Part shown: positions 1-8,921 of the stretch, piece after piece
Numbering within the stretch: the stretch's first letter is position 1
Layout: every line of letters begins with the position of its first letter
Source of the DNA: Magnetofaba australis IT-1
GTDB lineage: Bacteria > Pseudomonadota > Magnetococcia > Magnetococcales > Magnetococcaceae
Assembly: GCF_002109495.1 (NCBI RefSeq)
Contig: NZ_LVJN01000016.1
Location: 62,001-126,000, forward strand
Length of the DNA: 64,000 nt
Direction of reading: 5' to 3'
Program-made: the position numbers and the translations under genes
The notes under the pieces: model-generated
Told to the model about the DNA's origin: nothing
Database searches by the model: none
What the model saw: the letters and a program-made list of their open reading frames with translations, nothing else

Positions 1-890
1 ATCTGTCCACTGAGCGCCAGCAGATGCATCCTGTGGCCGTTATAGAGCGTATCCAAAAGACGCCGCGCGCGATCCACTTTATTCTGCAACTGCTTGTTTT
101 GGGTTCTGTTCTGCTGTGTGTCGTTGCGCAAACCCTGACTCACCAATTGTGCGGAGAGCCCCCCCATCATACGCCGCTGCTGCGCCACCAGTTGCTGCTG
201 TTTGCGCAACAACAGACGCTGCATGGAGAGCTGACTGGTCCACTGACTCAGGCGCGCCAGACGCTGATCCGCCTGTTCAGGATTGAGTGATGTGACATCA
301 AACGCTTGCAGCTCGGTGGTCAAATGCGAACGGGCCAGATTCCACTGCCGCAAATTGGCCTGGAACAGACGCGTCATCTCCCGCGCCCGCATCACCCACA
401 CATCGGCCAAATCCGCGTCATCCTTGGGCAGCAACATCATGGATGGCGTGGTCACCGTGGGTGGGGCGTCCTCCGCCAAAGCGGCGTCATCAAACGCCAT
501 CACACGCCCACGGGCGCGCACCTGCTCACTCACAGCGAAGCGTTGCGAGAGCGCATCGGCCCAGCGTTGCGACTGCTGCAACGCCTGCTGCGCCTTGTGC
601 GCTTGCGCGCGAAAACGGGTCACAGCGGCGTCATCGCCCTGCAGTTGCGCCTGGGAGACGCGCCACTGGGCGATCTCCCACTGCAGTTGCGCCCAATCCA
701 CCGCCAGCGCCGCGTTCTGCACATCCATGGCCATGGGGATGGCGCGTTGGAGCTGCGCCAACTTCTGCGTCAACGCCGCGTCGTCAGCGCTCTGCCCCCA
801 CGCGGGCGCAGTCCACAGCCACACAAAAGTCGCCAGCGCCATCCACACGCAGGTGGCGCGATTGCTGATCGCTCGCCTGTTGTCCACCAT
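1..890 (-). CDS. exported coiled-coil protein, C-terminus beyond window edge
   Basis: The reading frame is open for 296 codons from ATG at 890 to the window edge, so only the N-terminal part is visible. Residues 1-33 form a signal peptide (charged start, hydrophobic core VWMALATFVWLW, likely cleavage after APAWG). The rest is Ala/Gln/Leu-rich with long heptad-like helices at about residues 35-130 and 225-290, which suggests a periplasmic coiled coil. The start lies 12 bp after the hemL stop, so the two are probably co-transcribed. Large mechanosensitive channels of the MscK type begin with a similar signal peptide plus coiled-coil domain, but no channel domain is visible here, so that assignment is only a possibility. 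I do not recognise a family. Confidence 0.7.
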   Translation of the reverse strand, partial: MVDNRRAISNRATCVWMALATFVWLWTAPAWGQSADDAALTQKLAQLQRAIPMAMDVQNAALAVDWAQLQWEIAQWRVSQAQLQGDDAAVTRFRAQAHKAQQALQQSQRWADALSQRFAVSEQVRARGRVMAFDDAALAEDAPPTVTTPSMMLLPKDDADLADVWVMRAREMTRLFQANLRQWNLARSHLTTELQAFDVTSLNPEQADQRLARLSQWTSQLSMQRLLLRKQQQLVAQQRRMMGGLSAQLVSQGLRNDTQQNRTQNKQLQNKVDRARRLLDTLYNGHRMHLLALSGQ

Positions 891-902
891 CGGCTCGATT
901 CG

Positions 903-2183
903 TTACAGCGTTTTGGCCACCCGTTCCGCAGCCGCCAGGGTCTGTTCAATCAGGTCATCATCATGCACGGCGGAGACAAAGCCCGCTTCATAGCCGCTGG
1001 GCGCCAGATAGACGCCCTCATCCAGCATACCATGGAACCAGGTTTTGAACCGCTCATGGTCCGCCTTGGCCGCCTCGGAGAAGTTGCGCACAGCGCTCTG
1101 CTCGGTGAAGAACAGACCGAACATGGTGCCCACATGATACCCCAAATGGGGAATTCCCGCCGCGTCCAAACGCTGGCCGATACCTTCAACCAACTGCGCG
1201 CAGCGGGCGACAATAGGATCATAGAAGCCCGGCTGTGAAATCGCCTCCAGCGTGGCCAGACCCGCCGCCGTGGCCAGCGGATTGCCCGACAACGTGCCGG
1301 CCTGATACACCGGACCGGCGGGGGAGATCTGCTCCATGATATCGCGTCGACCGCCATAAGCACCCACCGGCAGACCGCCGCCGATCACCTTGCCCAGAGT
1401 GGTCAGATCCGGCTTGATGTCATACAACGCCTGCGCGCCGCCCAGGGCCACGCGGAAACCGGTCATCACCTCATCGAGAATCAACAACGCGCCGGATTGG
1501 TCACACACCTCGCGCAGCGCCTGCAGGAAACCCGGTTGCGGCAACACGCAGCCCATATTGCCCGCCACCGGCTCAACAATAATGGCGGCGATCTCGCCGC
1601 CGCGCTGGGCGAACAGCGCCTTGAGCGCGTCGATATCGTTATATGGCAGCGTCAACGTATCCTTGGCCGCCCCTTCCGGCACGCCGGGGGAGGAGGGCAC
1701 GCCAAAGGTGGCTGCGCCGGAGCCTGCCGCCACCAACAGGGCGTCGGCATGGCCGTGATAGCACCCCTCGAACTTGACGATGGCGTCACGTCCGGTGGCC
1801 GCGCGAGCCAGACGCAGCGCGCTCATGGTCGCCTCGGTGCCGGAGTTGACCAGCCGCACCATCTCGATGGAGGGGACCAGTTCAATAATCTTTTCCGCCA
1901 GTTGAATCTCCGCCTCGGTGGGCGCGCCATAGGAGGTGCCCTTGGCGGCGGCCTGCTGCACAGCGGCGATCACCGATTGCGGCGCATGGCCCAGGATCAT
2001 CGGACCCCAGGAGCCCACATAATCGATATAGCGTTTGCCATCCACATCGGTGACAAACGCGCCGCTGGCTTCGGCGATAAAACGGGGCGATCCCCCCACG
2101 CCTTTGAATGCGCGCACCGGGCTGTTCACCCCTCCAGGGATCACACGGGCGGCGGCGGAAAACAGCTCTAGGGATCGATTCAT
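903..2183 (-). CDS. hemL: glutamate-1-semialdehyde 2,1-aminomutase
   Basis: Converts glutamate-1-semialdehyde to 5-aminolevulinate, the C5 route into haem and other tetrapyrroles; PLP-dependent and cytosolic. The 426-residue length is normal for the family. The N-terminus [20 protein letters not shown] and the PLP-lysine motif [10 protein letters not shown] (Lys264) are typical, as is EPVAGNMG near residue 203. A longer frame reaches 2222, but ATG at 2183 gives the standard HemL N-terminus and is preceded by GGAG seven bases upstream. Haem supply fits the c-type cytochromes encoded elsewhere in the window (nap cluster, dihaem cytochrome). Confidence 0.97.
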   Translation of the reverse strand: MNRSLELFSAAARVIPGGVNSPVRAFKGVGGSPRFIAEASGAFVTDVDGKRYIDYVGSWGPMILGHAPQSVIAAVQQAAAKGTSYGAPTEAEIQLAEKIIELVPSIEMVRLVNSGTEATMSALRLARAATGRDAIVKFEGCYHGHADALLVAAGSGAATFGVPSSPGVPEGAAKDTLTLPYNDIDALKALFAQRGGEIAAIIVEPVAGNMGCVLPQPGFLQALREVCDQSGALLILDEVMTGFRVALGGAQALYDIKPDLTTLGKVIGGGLPVGAYGGRRDIMEQISPAGPVYQAGTLSGNPLATAAGLATLEAISQPGFYDPIVARCAQLVEGIGQRLDAAGIPHLGYHVGTMFGLFFTEQSAVRNFSEAAKADHERFKTWFHGMLDEGVYLAPSGYEAGFVSAVHDDDLIEQTLAAAERVAKTL

Positions 2184-2431
2184 CCATTTTCTCCATTGGA
2201 AACGGCAAGTTGGCGTTGACACGCCGGTTCAGTCGTCCTAGTGTACAAAATAGCGAATGATATTTCTTAAGATACAGAAAATAGGCGCGCTTTCAGGGGC
2301 AATTCAAGCTCTCACCGCCGGGCGGGCTGTTTTGTGTCGTTTTGAACGCCTGGATTTTCCGGGCAAATCACTTAATTGGAATTTGCAACCAATTGAAATT
2401 GCAAATAACTCAATCCATGGGAGAGACTCTC

Positions 2432-2728
2432 GTGACCATGACAAAAGCGGACATCGTACAATCGGTCTATCAGCGCATCGGCGTTTCCAAGAAGGAATCC
2501 GCCGACATTGTCGAAGGCGTCTTCGAAGCCATTCGCACCTCCCTGGAGGATGGCGATCCGGTGAAAATCTCCGGATTTGGCAATTTTAACATGCGCGCCA
2601 AGCGCCCGCGTCAAGGCCGCAACCCCAAGACCGGTGATGAAGTGGAGATCTCCGCGCGCAAGGTGGTGACCTTCAAGGCCAGCCAGATTCTGCTCAATAA
2701 AGTGAACACCGGCAACGGTAAGGGGTAA
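2432..2728 (+). CDS. ihfA: integration host factor subunit alpha
   Basis: DNA-bending HU/IHF family protein, about 98 residues. The family signature GRNPKTGDEVEISARKVVTF is intact, with the beta-arm residues RPRQGRNP typical of IHF-alpha, and the N-terminus (TKADIVQSVYQRIGVSKKES) aligns with IhfA rather than HU. Start choice: GTG at 2432 lies six bases after GGGAGAG; ATG at 2438 is the alternative and ATG at 2417 lacks a ribosome site. The gene stands alone, away from pheT, its usual neighbour in enterics. IHF would be the expected partner of the sigma-54 regulator NtrC encoded near 52 kb, which is inference. Confidence 0.93.
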   Translation: MTMTKADIVQSVYQRIGVSKKESADIVEGVFEAIRTSLEDGDPVKISGFGNFNMRAKRPRQGRNPKTGDEVEISARKVVTFKASQILLNKVNTGNGKG

Positions 2729-2795
2729 CCACCCCGTCTGGCCAGGGAATGTGATGATTTTGGCGCACTCTGTAACAGGGTTCGGTGCGCCATAT

Positions 2796-2831
2796 AAAAA
2801 AAAGAGCCGCTGACCAATGGGGTCAGCGGCT
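2796..2831 (-). terminator. rho-independent terminator (minus strand)
   Basis: An 11-bp perfect stem (AGCCGCTGACC and its complement, 2805-2831) is followed on the minus strand by eight T (A run at 2796-2803). It would end transcription coming from the small minus-strand gene at 3040-3315. A separate dyad TGGCGCA/TGCGCCA at about 2760-2792 may serve ihfA from the other side. Confidence 0.8.
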
Positions 2832-3039
2832 GAAAACTGGCGGAAATCTCACATCTGGAATGCCGATCGAGCACAGTGCGCTCGCTTGGCGGTCCGAACG
2901 CCGCTATCCGTCCTGGCGCAGCGTTTGAAGATCCTATCCCGGATCCGTTCTCTCTCATCAATGCGACTTGTCCGTCCCAACTTCCCGAGGGTCGGCGCGT
3001 CAATGCGCCGAAGGACTGGCTAACTGCGCGTGTGACTCC

Positions 3040-3315
3040 TTACACGTACAGTTCGCCCAGCTTGCTGGAGGCGAGACTGAATCGCGCCACCAACTCACGT
3101 TGTTCCTGCCCAGATGCGGGCATATGGTTCAACGCTTCGGCCACCTTCTCCTCGATGGCCCGCCCTACACGCTCCGGAGCCCGCATAGTCACGGTCTCCT
3201 CAATGGAACGCCCGCCAACCGAATAATCAGCGCCTCGACCCTTCCCCGAAAGAACAGGGTGAGCGCGCCCATTGCGCGAAACAGCGGATTGCACGGCTTG
3301 CATTACGGCTTGCAT
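3040..3315 (-). CDS. small hypothetical protein
   Basis: A 91-residue frame. The start ATG at 3315 is supported by a strong GGAGG eight bases upstream; longer versions (to 3348 or TTG at 3435) have weaker sites. The protein is soluble, with a Gly-rich basic middle (GKGRGADYSVGGRS) and an amphipathic C-terminal half ending KLGELYV. I do not recognise a family. The convincing ribosome site and the minus-strand terminator downstream at 2796-2831 support it being a real gene. The region upstream (3316-3640) is AT-rich with no other convincing gene. Confidence 0.6.
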   Translation of the reverse strand: MQAVMQAVQSAVSRNGRAHPVLSGKGRGADYSVGGRSIEETVTMRAPERVGRAIEEKVAEALNHMPASGQEQRELVARFSLASSKLGELYV

Positions 3316-3643
3316 GACTTGATCCTCCATATCGGTCCAGTGGATCATTTCTCGTTCACAATGTTTATCGTCCGCCAAATCCGCTCTCTTGAGGATTTTT
3401 TCCCTGCAAAACGCAAAAATATTTATCGTTTTCAATGTGTTGCGAATAGATAAACCATTGGGAAAAAGTCCCTGTTTGGTGCAAGAAAAGTCCCGCTTAT
3501 TCGGAATATCCGGCCCAATTCATTCATTTATCAACATCATGATCATCTGATCATCGCCACCAATCCGGCGTAACGAACGACGCCTTTTGCGCGACTGAAA
3601 ATTGCCGCATACTCACGAGGCAAATCTGCAACCGCCCATTGGA

Positions 3644-3879
3644 TATAGTGAGTCAAAACCAAAACTGCACAGAACGTCCAATGTTTGCGTGACGCAGGTG
3701 AAACTCACGCTGACTGATTGGCCGCCGACTGGTCGGCGGCGGGGTCTGGGGTCTGCGACCCCAGCGGGGTGTGGGGCTGAGCCCCACGGTTTGGTTGTTG
3801 GGAGCTCGAGGGCGTAGCCCTCGATATCTTTCATTATCCAAAAGCCGAGCATGTCCGATTCTCAGTTTGAATTGCTATA
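3644..3879. repeat. family A MITE-like element, copy 1
   Basis: Begins TATAGTGAGTC and ends TTGCTATAG, so the outer ends are inverted repeats of a TATAG(C/T)(A/G)A(G/T)TC type. In between are the family landmarks: GTTTGCGTGACGCAG near the left end, the dyad GCCGCCGACTGGTCGGCGGC, a CTGGGGTC/GACCCCAG hairpin, a GTGGGGC/GCCCCAC hairpin, and TCGAGGGCgtaGCCCTCGA. Ends like these, flanked by TA, are known from Tc1/mariner-IS630-type MITEs. No coding capacity. Confidence 0.75.
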
Positions 3880-3964
3880 GAAGTTGGGAGCTCGAGAGCG
3901 TAGCCCTCGATATCTTCCATTTCCCCGTTCATGAAATGTCCGATTCTAGCTTCCTGTAACTATA
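3880..3964. repeat. partial second family A copy
   Basis: Repeats only the distal part of the adjacent element (GGGAGCTCGAGAGC hairpin, ATGTCCGATTCTAG, terminal ACTATA). It stops 11 bp before the acyl-CoA ligase ATG, so it probably forms most of that gene's leader. Confidence 0.65.
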
Positions 3965-3975
3965 GAAAAGACGCC

Positions 3976-5547
3976 ATGCTGCCTGATCTGCTGCGCCGCA
4001 CCGCCGAAACCCGTCCCGACCATCTGGCCATTGCCGATGGCGCGCGCCGTCTTAGCTGGCGGCAGCTGCATATACTGGTGATGCGCATGGCGGCGGGATT
4101 GCGCGAACTGGGCGTGACGCGCGGCCAACGGGTGGGGGTGTGGCTGGATAAGGGGATTGAGCAGGCGGCGGGCTTCTATGCGCCGCAGCTACTGGGCGGC
4201 GTCACCGTGATGCTCAATGAGGGGCTGAAGATCGCCCAGGCGGAGCACATCGTCGCCGACTGCGCCATTGAAGTGCTGATCACCGACGCCAAGCGACTGC
4301 AACAGCATGGCGCGGCGCTCAAAGCGCGTGGCGCCGAGCGCGTGCTGCTGTGTGATGTGGACGCTCTGCCCGATGACGCTGCGCTTAGCGGTCTGTGCTT
4401 AAGCGCCACTGATGCCGCAGAGGAGCGCCGCGCCCCCGGCATCCCGGCGGACACCGCCCACATCATCTACACTTCCGGCTCCACCGGCCTGCCCAAAGGC
4501 ATTGTCATCAGCCACCAGAACGCCCTGGATGGCGCGCGCATCGTCAGTGGCTACACCCAACTGGGCGATGACGAACGCATCCTGGGGCTGCTGCCGCTCA
4601 ATTTCGACTATGGCCTCAATCAGTGGCTCAACGCCGCACATACCGGCTCGGCCTATTTTGTTCATCGCTTCGCCCTGCCCAATGAGCTGCTCAAGCAGAT
4701 CGAACAGGAGCGTCTGACGGTGGTGGCGGGCATGCCGCCGGTGTGGAGCCGTCTGTTGGACCCCAAACTGGTCAAAGCCGAGCATGGGCGCGATCTCACC
4801 AGCGTGCGCGCAGTCACCAATAGCGGCGGGCGCGTGCCGGTTCCCATGGTGGAGAAGTTGCGCGCTCTGTTCGCGCCGCCGACACGCATCTACCTGATGT
4901 ACGGACTCACCGAAGCGTTCCGCTCCACCTATCTGCCACCGGAGGAGTTGGCGCGCCATCCCGACTCCATGGGGCGGGCGATTCCCGAAGTGGAGATTCA
5001 GGTGGTGCGCCCGGATGGCTCGGCATGCGACGTGGGCGAGGAGGGGGAGCTGGTGCATCGCGGCGCGCTGATCAGCAAAGGGTACTGGAACAATCCGGCC
5101 AAGAGCGCCGAGGTGTTCCGCCCGGCGCCGGGATTGGACGCCGCCAACGCCCATCTGGAGCAGGCGGTCTACTCCGGCGATTTGGTGCATCGCGATGCCG
5201 AAGGGTTGCTCTACTTCCATGGCCGCCGCGACCAGATGATCAAGACCAAAGGCTATCGCGTCAGTCCCGAAGAGGTGGAGCGGCTGCTATTGGAGATCGA
5301 TGGCGTCACCGGCGCCGTGGCGGGAGCATTCGATATGGGCGCCGACTATGGCGTACGCGCCGTGGTTACGTTGAGCGACGCCGCCCTGACGCCGCCGATC
5401 CTGCGGCGTCAGTGTCAGCAGCGCGCGCCTTTCTATCTGGTTCCCGATGAGATCGTCGCGTTAACGCGCTTTCCTCTGACCGCCAATGGTAAAATCGATC
5501 GCGCCGCCGCCTTGGCGCAGGCGGCGCCTGAAAATTCAATTGGATGA
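3976..5547 (+). CDS. AMP-forming acyl-CoA ligase, exosortase-A-associated type
   Basis: Activates a carboxylic acid with ATP to an acyl adenylate and transfers it to CoA or a carrier. At 523 residues it has the full ANL architecture: P-loop motif YTSGSTGLPKGI (from about residue 165), YMYGLTEAFRST (A5), YSGDLVHRDAEG (A7), KTKGYRVSPEEVE (A8) and the C-terminal catalytic lysine in LTANGKID. ATG at 3976 matches the family N-terminus (LPDLLRRTAETRPDHLAI). The sequence and the presence of an acyl carrier protein (11154-11393) and a DAP-decarboxylase-like enzyme (11637-12878) fit the ligase usually found beside exosortase A. The natural substrate is unknown. The C-terminal codons overlap the end of a family B repeat. 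Confidence 0.85.
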   Translation: MLPDLLRRTAETRPDHLAIADGARRLSWRQLHILVMRMAAGLRELGVTRGQRVGVWLDKGIEQAAGFYAPQLLGGVTVMLNEGLKIAQAEHIVADCAIEVLITDAKRLQQHGAALKARGAERVLLCDVDALPDDAALSGLCLSATDAAEERRAPGIPADTAHIIYTSGSTGLPKGIVISHQNALDGARIVSGYTQLGDDERILGLLPLNFDYGLNQWLNAAHTGSAYFVHRFALPNELLKQIEQERLTVVAGMPPVWSRLLDPKLVKAEHGRDLTSVRAVTNSGGRVPVPMVEKLRALFAPPTRIYLMYGLTEAFRSTYLPPEELARHPDSMGRAIPEVEIQVVRPDGSACDVGEEGELVHRGALISKGYWNNPAKSAEVFRPAPGLDAANAHLEQAVYSGDLVHRDAEGLLYFHGRRDQMIKTKGYRVSPEEVERLLLEIDGVTGAVAGAFDMGADYGVRAVVTLSDAALTPPILRRQCQQRAPFYLVPDEIVALTRFPLTANGKIDRAAALAQAAPENSIG

Positions 5548-5698
5548 TAAAAGAGACTGGGGCTTCGCCCCAGACCCCGACCAGGGCTTTGCCCTGGACC
5601 AACGAGGGCTCTGCCCTCGACCCGGCAGGGGAATGATTCCCCTGCACCCCCGTTAGTTTTACTTTGTGCACTCACTCAGTTTTGTACATGTTCTCAAA
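5530..5698. repeat. family B palindromic element, copy 1
   Basis: A run of hairpins in inverted order: TGGGGCttcGCCCCA, CCAGGGCtttGCCCTGG, CGAGGGCtctGCCCTCG and CAGGGGAatgaTTCCCCTG, then CCCCCGTTAGTTTTAC, the conserved family edge. The left edge (AAAATTCAATT) lies inside the last codons of the ligase gene. Confidence 0.75.
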
Positions 5699-5719
5699 CT
5701 GGTTCATAGCCACCATCTT

Positions 5720-6400
5720 ATGACTCACATACCAAATATCTCGCTGATCACAGTGCGCAATCTGAGCGCCCATGCCGAGTATGGCAACGGCGCGCTATTC
5801 CAGGGCGTAAGCTTTGAACTGAATCCCGGCGAAAGCCTCGCCATCACCGCGCCCGAAGGGGGCGGCAAGAGCCATCTGCTGCGTCTGTTGGCGGGATTGG
5901 AGACGCCCAGCGCCGGGGAGATCCTGCTTGATGGCCGTCCCATCGCCAGCATCGCGGAACCTATCCGTGCGCGACGCTTAGGCGTCGTCTTCAGCCAACC
6001 GTGGGAGCAGTTCATCGCCCACGATCCTTGGCGTGAGGTCGCCATGGGCGTGCTGGCGCAAGGGGTGGAGAGCGAAGCGCTCAAACAGCGCGTCACCCAA
6101 GCGTTGCAGCAGACGCCACTGCCGCAATCCCTGTGGCGCGCGCCATTGGAGCGGCTCTCCCACGGGCAAGCCTATTGGGTGATGTTCGCCGCCGCCCTGG
6201 CCATGCAACCGGCGCTGCTGCTGCTGGATGAACCCGGCGCCCTGCTCTCCGAAACGGGGGAGGCGCATTTGGTTGATCTGCTCCATGCGCAACCGCAGAT
6301 GGCGCGGATTGTCTTCACCAGCCGGGCCGCCCGCGCCCAACGCATGGCCGCCAAGCATCTGTCGCTTGGCGAAGGGCTAGGCGAAACAAACGTCAAATAA
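5720..6400 (+). CDS. orphan ABC transporter ATPase with degenerate motifs
   Basis: A 226-residue ABC nucleotide-binding domain. Walker A is APEGGGKS (residues 44-51, first Gly replaced by Ala), the Q-loop is FSQPWEQF (about 91), the signature is LSHGQ instead of LSGGQ (146-150), and Walker B is LLLLDEPG (about 167). The switch region reads FTSRAARA, so the usual H-loop His is absent. No permease or binding protein is adjacent; terC follows 17 bp after the stop. The closest general resemblance is to cobalt/energy-coupling or Mla-type ATPases, but the substrate is unknown. No strong ribosome site marks the start; ATG at 5666 would add 18 residues. Confidence 0.75.
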   Translation: MTHIPNISLITVRNLSAHAEYGNGALFQGVSFELNPGESLAITAPEGGGKSHLLRLLAGLETPSAGEILLDGRPIASIAEPIRARRLGVVFSQPWEQFIAHDPWREVAMGVLAQGVESEALKQRVTQALQQTPLPQSLWRAPLERLSHGQAYWVMFAAALAMQPALLLLDEPGALLSETGEAHLVDLLHAQPQMARIVFTSRAARAQRMAAKHLSLGEGLGETNVK

Positions 6401-6417
6401 TTTATTGAAAGAATAGA

Positions 6418-7188
6418 ATGGAATCGCTCACTGCATTGATTTTTGATCCCACTGTATGGATGGCTTTGATCACATTGGTGGTTATGGAGGTGGTGCTGGG
6501 GATCGACAATTTGGTTTTTGTCGCCATCGTCACCAATAAACTGCCAGAGCATCAACGCGCATTAGGGCGCCGCATTGGCATTGGACTGGCGTTGTTACTG
6601 CGTCTGCTGCTGCTCAGCGTTGTGGCGATGATCGTTCAATTGACGCAACCGCTAGTTGTTCTTTTCGGTCATGAAATCTCCTGGCGCGATCTGATCCTCA
6701 TAACAGGCGGGTTGTTTCTGGTTTGGAAAGCCACGGCGGAGATCCATCACACTGTGGATCCGGAACCCACGCCCACGCTGTTTGATCGGCAGACAAAAAG
6801 CGTAAGCTTTGGCGCCATTATCGGTCAAATCATCCTGTTGGACTTGGTGTTTTCCATCGACAGCATTATCACTGCGGTGGGTATGACCACACAGATTCCC
6901 GTGATGATGACCGCTGTGGTGATCGCCGTTGGCATCATGCTGCTGGCGGCGGATCCGTTGGCGCGTTTCATTGAGCGTAATCCCACCATCGTCATGTTGG
7001 CGCTGGGATTTCTGTTGATGATCGGCGCATTGTTGATTGCCGAAGGGTTTGGCGTTCACGTACCCAAAGGGTACATTTACACCGCCATGGCGTTTTCAGC
7101 CTTCATCGAAATGTTAAACATGCTTGCTCGGCGTCGTCACAAAACCAAAAATGGCGGCCAACAGACGGATAACCCTCTGTCTGCCTGA
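6418..7188 (+). CDS. TerC family integral membrane protein
   Basis: A 256-residue polytopic membrane protein of the TerC/Alx family, whose characterised members act in metal (mainly manganese) export or metalation of exported proteins. The family hallmarks are visible: [11 protein letters not shown] near residue 23 and the repeat [14 protein letters not shown] near residue 141, each placing an acidic residue in a membrane helix, with about seven hydrophobic segments. The C-terminal tail is short and basic, without the CBS/CorC domains of YoaE-like relatives. It lies 17 bp after the ABC ATPase and 30 bp before marC, suggesting one transcript. Confidence 0.88.
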   Translation: MESLTALIFDPTVWMALITLVVMEVVLGIDNLVFVAIVTNKLPEHQRALGRRIGIGLALLLRLLLLSVVAMIVQLTQPLVVLFGHEISWRDLILITGGLFLVWKATAEIHHTVDPEPTPTLFDRQTKSVSFGAIIGQIILLDLVFSIDSIITAVGMTTQIPVMMTAVVIAVGIMLLAADPLARFIERNPTIVMLALGFLLMIGALLIAEGFGVHVPKGYIYTAMAFSAFIEMLNMLARRRHKTKNGGQQTDNPLSA

Positions 7189-7218
7189 TACAAAAAGCTT
7201 ATTGCGTGGAATGCAGGG

Positions 7219-7854
7219 ATGGAAAACTGGACCGAATACACGCGCTTTATCATCTCCCTGTTGGCGATTTTAGCGCCGTTTGCAGCGATTCCGATTTTCC
7301 TCTCACTAACCCATGGAGAGACGGAACGCAGCAAAGCCAAAACCGCCTTTATTGCGGTGACGACGGTGTTCAGCACATTGACCATTGCCGCGTTCTCCGG
7401 CGAATGGATTCTGACGCTGTTGGGCACATCGCTGGATGCGTTTCGCGTGGGCGGCGGCATCGTGCTGCTACTGATTGCGCTCTCCATGCTCAACGCCAAA
7501 CTAAGCATGACCCAACACACCCGGGAGGAGCTGGACGAGGCGCAACAGAAGTCCGCCGTGGGCGCCGTGCCCATCGGCCTGCCGCTGCTGGCCGGACCCG
7601 GCGCCATCAGCAGCGCCATCATTCAGATGCAGCGCGGCGAGGGGGCGTTACATGCGACATTAATCATACTGTGCATCCTCATCGTATGCGCAATAGTCTG
7701 GCTGTTTCTGCGTTTTGCCAGCATTATTGGTCGGGCGCTGGGGGTGATCGGCCTGAATATTCTCAATCGCATTTTTGGTCTGCTGCTGGCGGCGGTGGCG
7801 GCGCAGATCATGGCCAATGGCTTCAAGGGGCTGTTCCCCGGCTGGGCGGGATAG
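7219..7854 (+). CDS. MarC/NAAT family membrane protein
   Basis: A 211-residue protein with six hydrophobic segments and the MarC-family motifs LLAILAPFAAIPIFLSLT (residues 14-31) and VGAVPIGLPLLAGPGAISS (about 114-132). MarC proteins are inner-membrane proteins of uncertain substrate; despite early naming they do not clearly mediate antibiotic resistance. The start is the first Met of a good family alignment. It follows terC closely and is followed by a family A repeat, which probably marks the end of the transcript. Confidence 0.88.
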   Translation: MENWTEYTRFIISLLAILAPFAAIPIFLSLTHGETERSKAKTAFIAVTTVFSTLTIAAFSGEWILTLLGTSLDAFRVGGGIVLLLIALSMLNAKLSMTQHTREELDEAQQKSAVGAVPIGLPLLAGPGAISSAIIQMQRGEGALHATLIILCILIVCAIVWLFLRFASIIGRALGVIGLNILNRIFGLLLAAVAAQIMANGFKGLFPGWAG

Positions 7855-7867
7855 CTGAATGGGTCGT

Positions 7868-8193
7868 CATCTACTGTCAGTTGAAATCAGAATCGGACAG
7901 TTTGGGTATTGGTCATGAAAGATATCGAGGGCTTCGCCCTCGAGCTCCTAAGGTCAAAATCCAAACCGTGATTTGGACCATCCCTGGTCCTCACCCTTTG
8001 GGCTCGCTGCGCGAGTCCGATTTGGCATTCCTGCCAAATCGTGGGCTCCGCCTAGATTGCATACCATTGGCCGCTGGAAGCGCGGTCTCCAGACCCGCCG
8101 CCGACTGGTCGGCGGCCAATAGTCAGCGCAAGTTCAATCTCCGTCACGCAAACATTAGCCGTTCTGTGCAGTTTTGGTTTTGACTCGCTATAT
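7868..8193. repeat. family A MITE-like element, copy 2
   Basis: Contains AATCGGACA, GATATCGAGGGCttcGCCCTCGAGCTC, a GGACCATCCCTGGTCC dyad, TTTGGCATTCCTGCCAAA, GCCGCCGACTGGTCGGCGGC, GTCACGCAAACATTAG and the right end GACTCGCTATA. The last ~30 bp read in reverse are almost identical to the left end of copy 1. It ends just before the start of the disrupted diguanylate cyclase gene. Confidence 0.75.
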
Positions 8194-8211
8194 TGTTTCA
8201 AGAGAAGCGGC

Positions 8212-8540
8212 ATGCCCCTGGATATTCGCTCCATATCCATCATCTGCGCGGCGGTGTTTCTCACCCATGCGCTGGTGCTGTTTCTCTTCTGGCTCAAACG
8301 CCGCAGTCTGCGCAGCATCGGCCTCTAAGCGCTGGCCAATGGCGCCTATGCCGCCGCCATCTTTCTGGTGGCGCTGCGCGGCGCGATTCCAGAGTTTATC
8401 TCCATCGTCATGGGCAATCTCATCGGTGTGGCGGGCGGATTCCTGCTCCTGCGCGGCTCCCGGCGCATGCTGGAGCAGCCGCCGGACCGCAAACTGGAGA
8501 TTCTCCTCACCGTCCTTACCGCTCTGGGGCTGATCTGGAC
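8212..8540 (+). pseudogene. diguanylate cyclase, N-terminal membrane part (split by IS)
   Basis: From ATG at 8212 the frame reads two membrane segments (ISIICAAVFLTHALVLFLFW and later GNLIGVAGGFLLLRG) and is cut at codon 109 by the insertion element. There is also a TAA at 8326-8328, 38 codons in, where related proteins continue; the frame resumes immediately after it. Removing the IS and one GGAC copy joins this part in frame to the GGDEF part at 9954 (reading GLIWTTYIQVDYK across the joint). The gene is therefore disrupted twice, by a nonsense codon and by the insertion. Confidence 0.85.
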
Positions 8541-8608
8541 TGTTTCGGTTCAGTTGGAAAATGACAAACAAGCCGTTTATAATGTGTAGATAATAAGCGG
8601 AGGTTTGT

Positions 8609-8905
8609 ATGGAACGGAAGAAGCGGAGATTTACGGCTGAGCAGAAGGTAGGCTATGTGCGCCGTCACCTGGTCGAGAAGGTGGTTCTCTCGGATCTGTG
8701 TGACGAGGCGGGCATTCAGCCCAGCCAGTACTATCGCTGGCAAAAGGCTTTGTTTGAGAACGGCGAAGCGGCCTTGTCTGACAAACGCGGCCAAAAGGCT
8801 TGTGACCGACAGATTGCCGAACTAGAAGCGAAGTTGGCAACCAAAAATGAAGTTATGTCCGAGCTTCTTGAGGCGCATGTTGCGCTAAAAAAAGTCTTGG
8901 GGTGA
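8609..8905 (+). CDS. IS3-family transposase OrfA (helix-turn-helix)
   Basis: A 98-residue protein of the transposase IS3/IS911 OrfA type. RRFTAEQKVGYVRRHL begins the helix-turn-helix and LSDLCDEAGIQPSQYYRWQKAL is its recognition part; residues 60-98 form a leucine-zipper-like helix. A GGAGG lies upstream of the ATG. Its product recognises the element ends. The frame ends 16 bp before the GTG of orfB. Confidence 0.92.
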   Translation: MERKKRRFTAEQKVGYVRRHLVEKVVLSDLCDEAGIQPSQYYRWQKALFENGEAALSDKRGQKACDRQIAELEAKLATKNEVMSELLEAHVALKKVLG

Positions 8906-8921
8906 GCTGAACGGCTGCTGG

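Noticed and set aside
1-890. Plus-strand frames at 24-1238
   Set aside because: Ser/Cys/Arg- or His/Leu/Arg-rich frames antisense to the exported coiled-coil protein and hemL, without ribosome sites.
7206-8183. 325-codon plus-strand frame overlapping marC
   Set aside because: It runs in another frame through marC and then into a family A repeat; the composition is Arg/His/Cys-rich and has no recognisable content.
8887-8894. Programmed -1 frameshift joining orfA and orfB
   Set aside because: The frames are offset by +1, so a -1 slip would not reach orfB.
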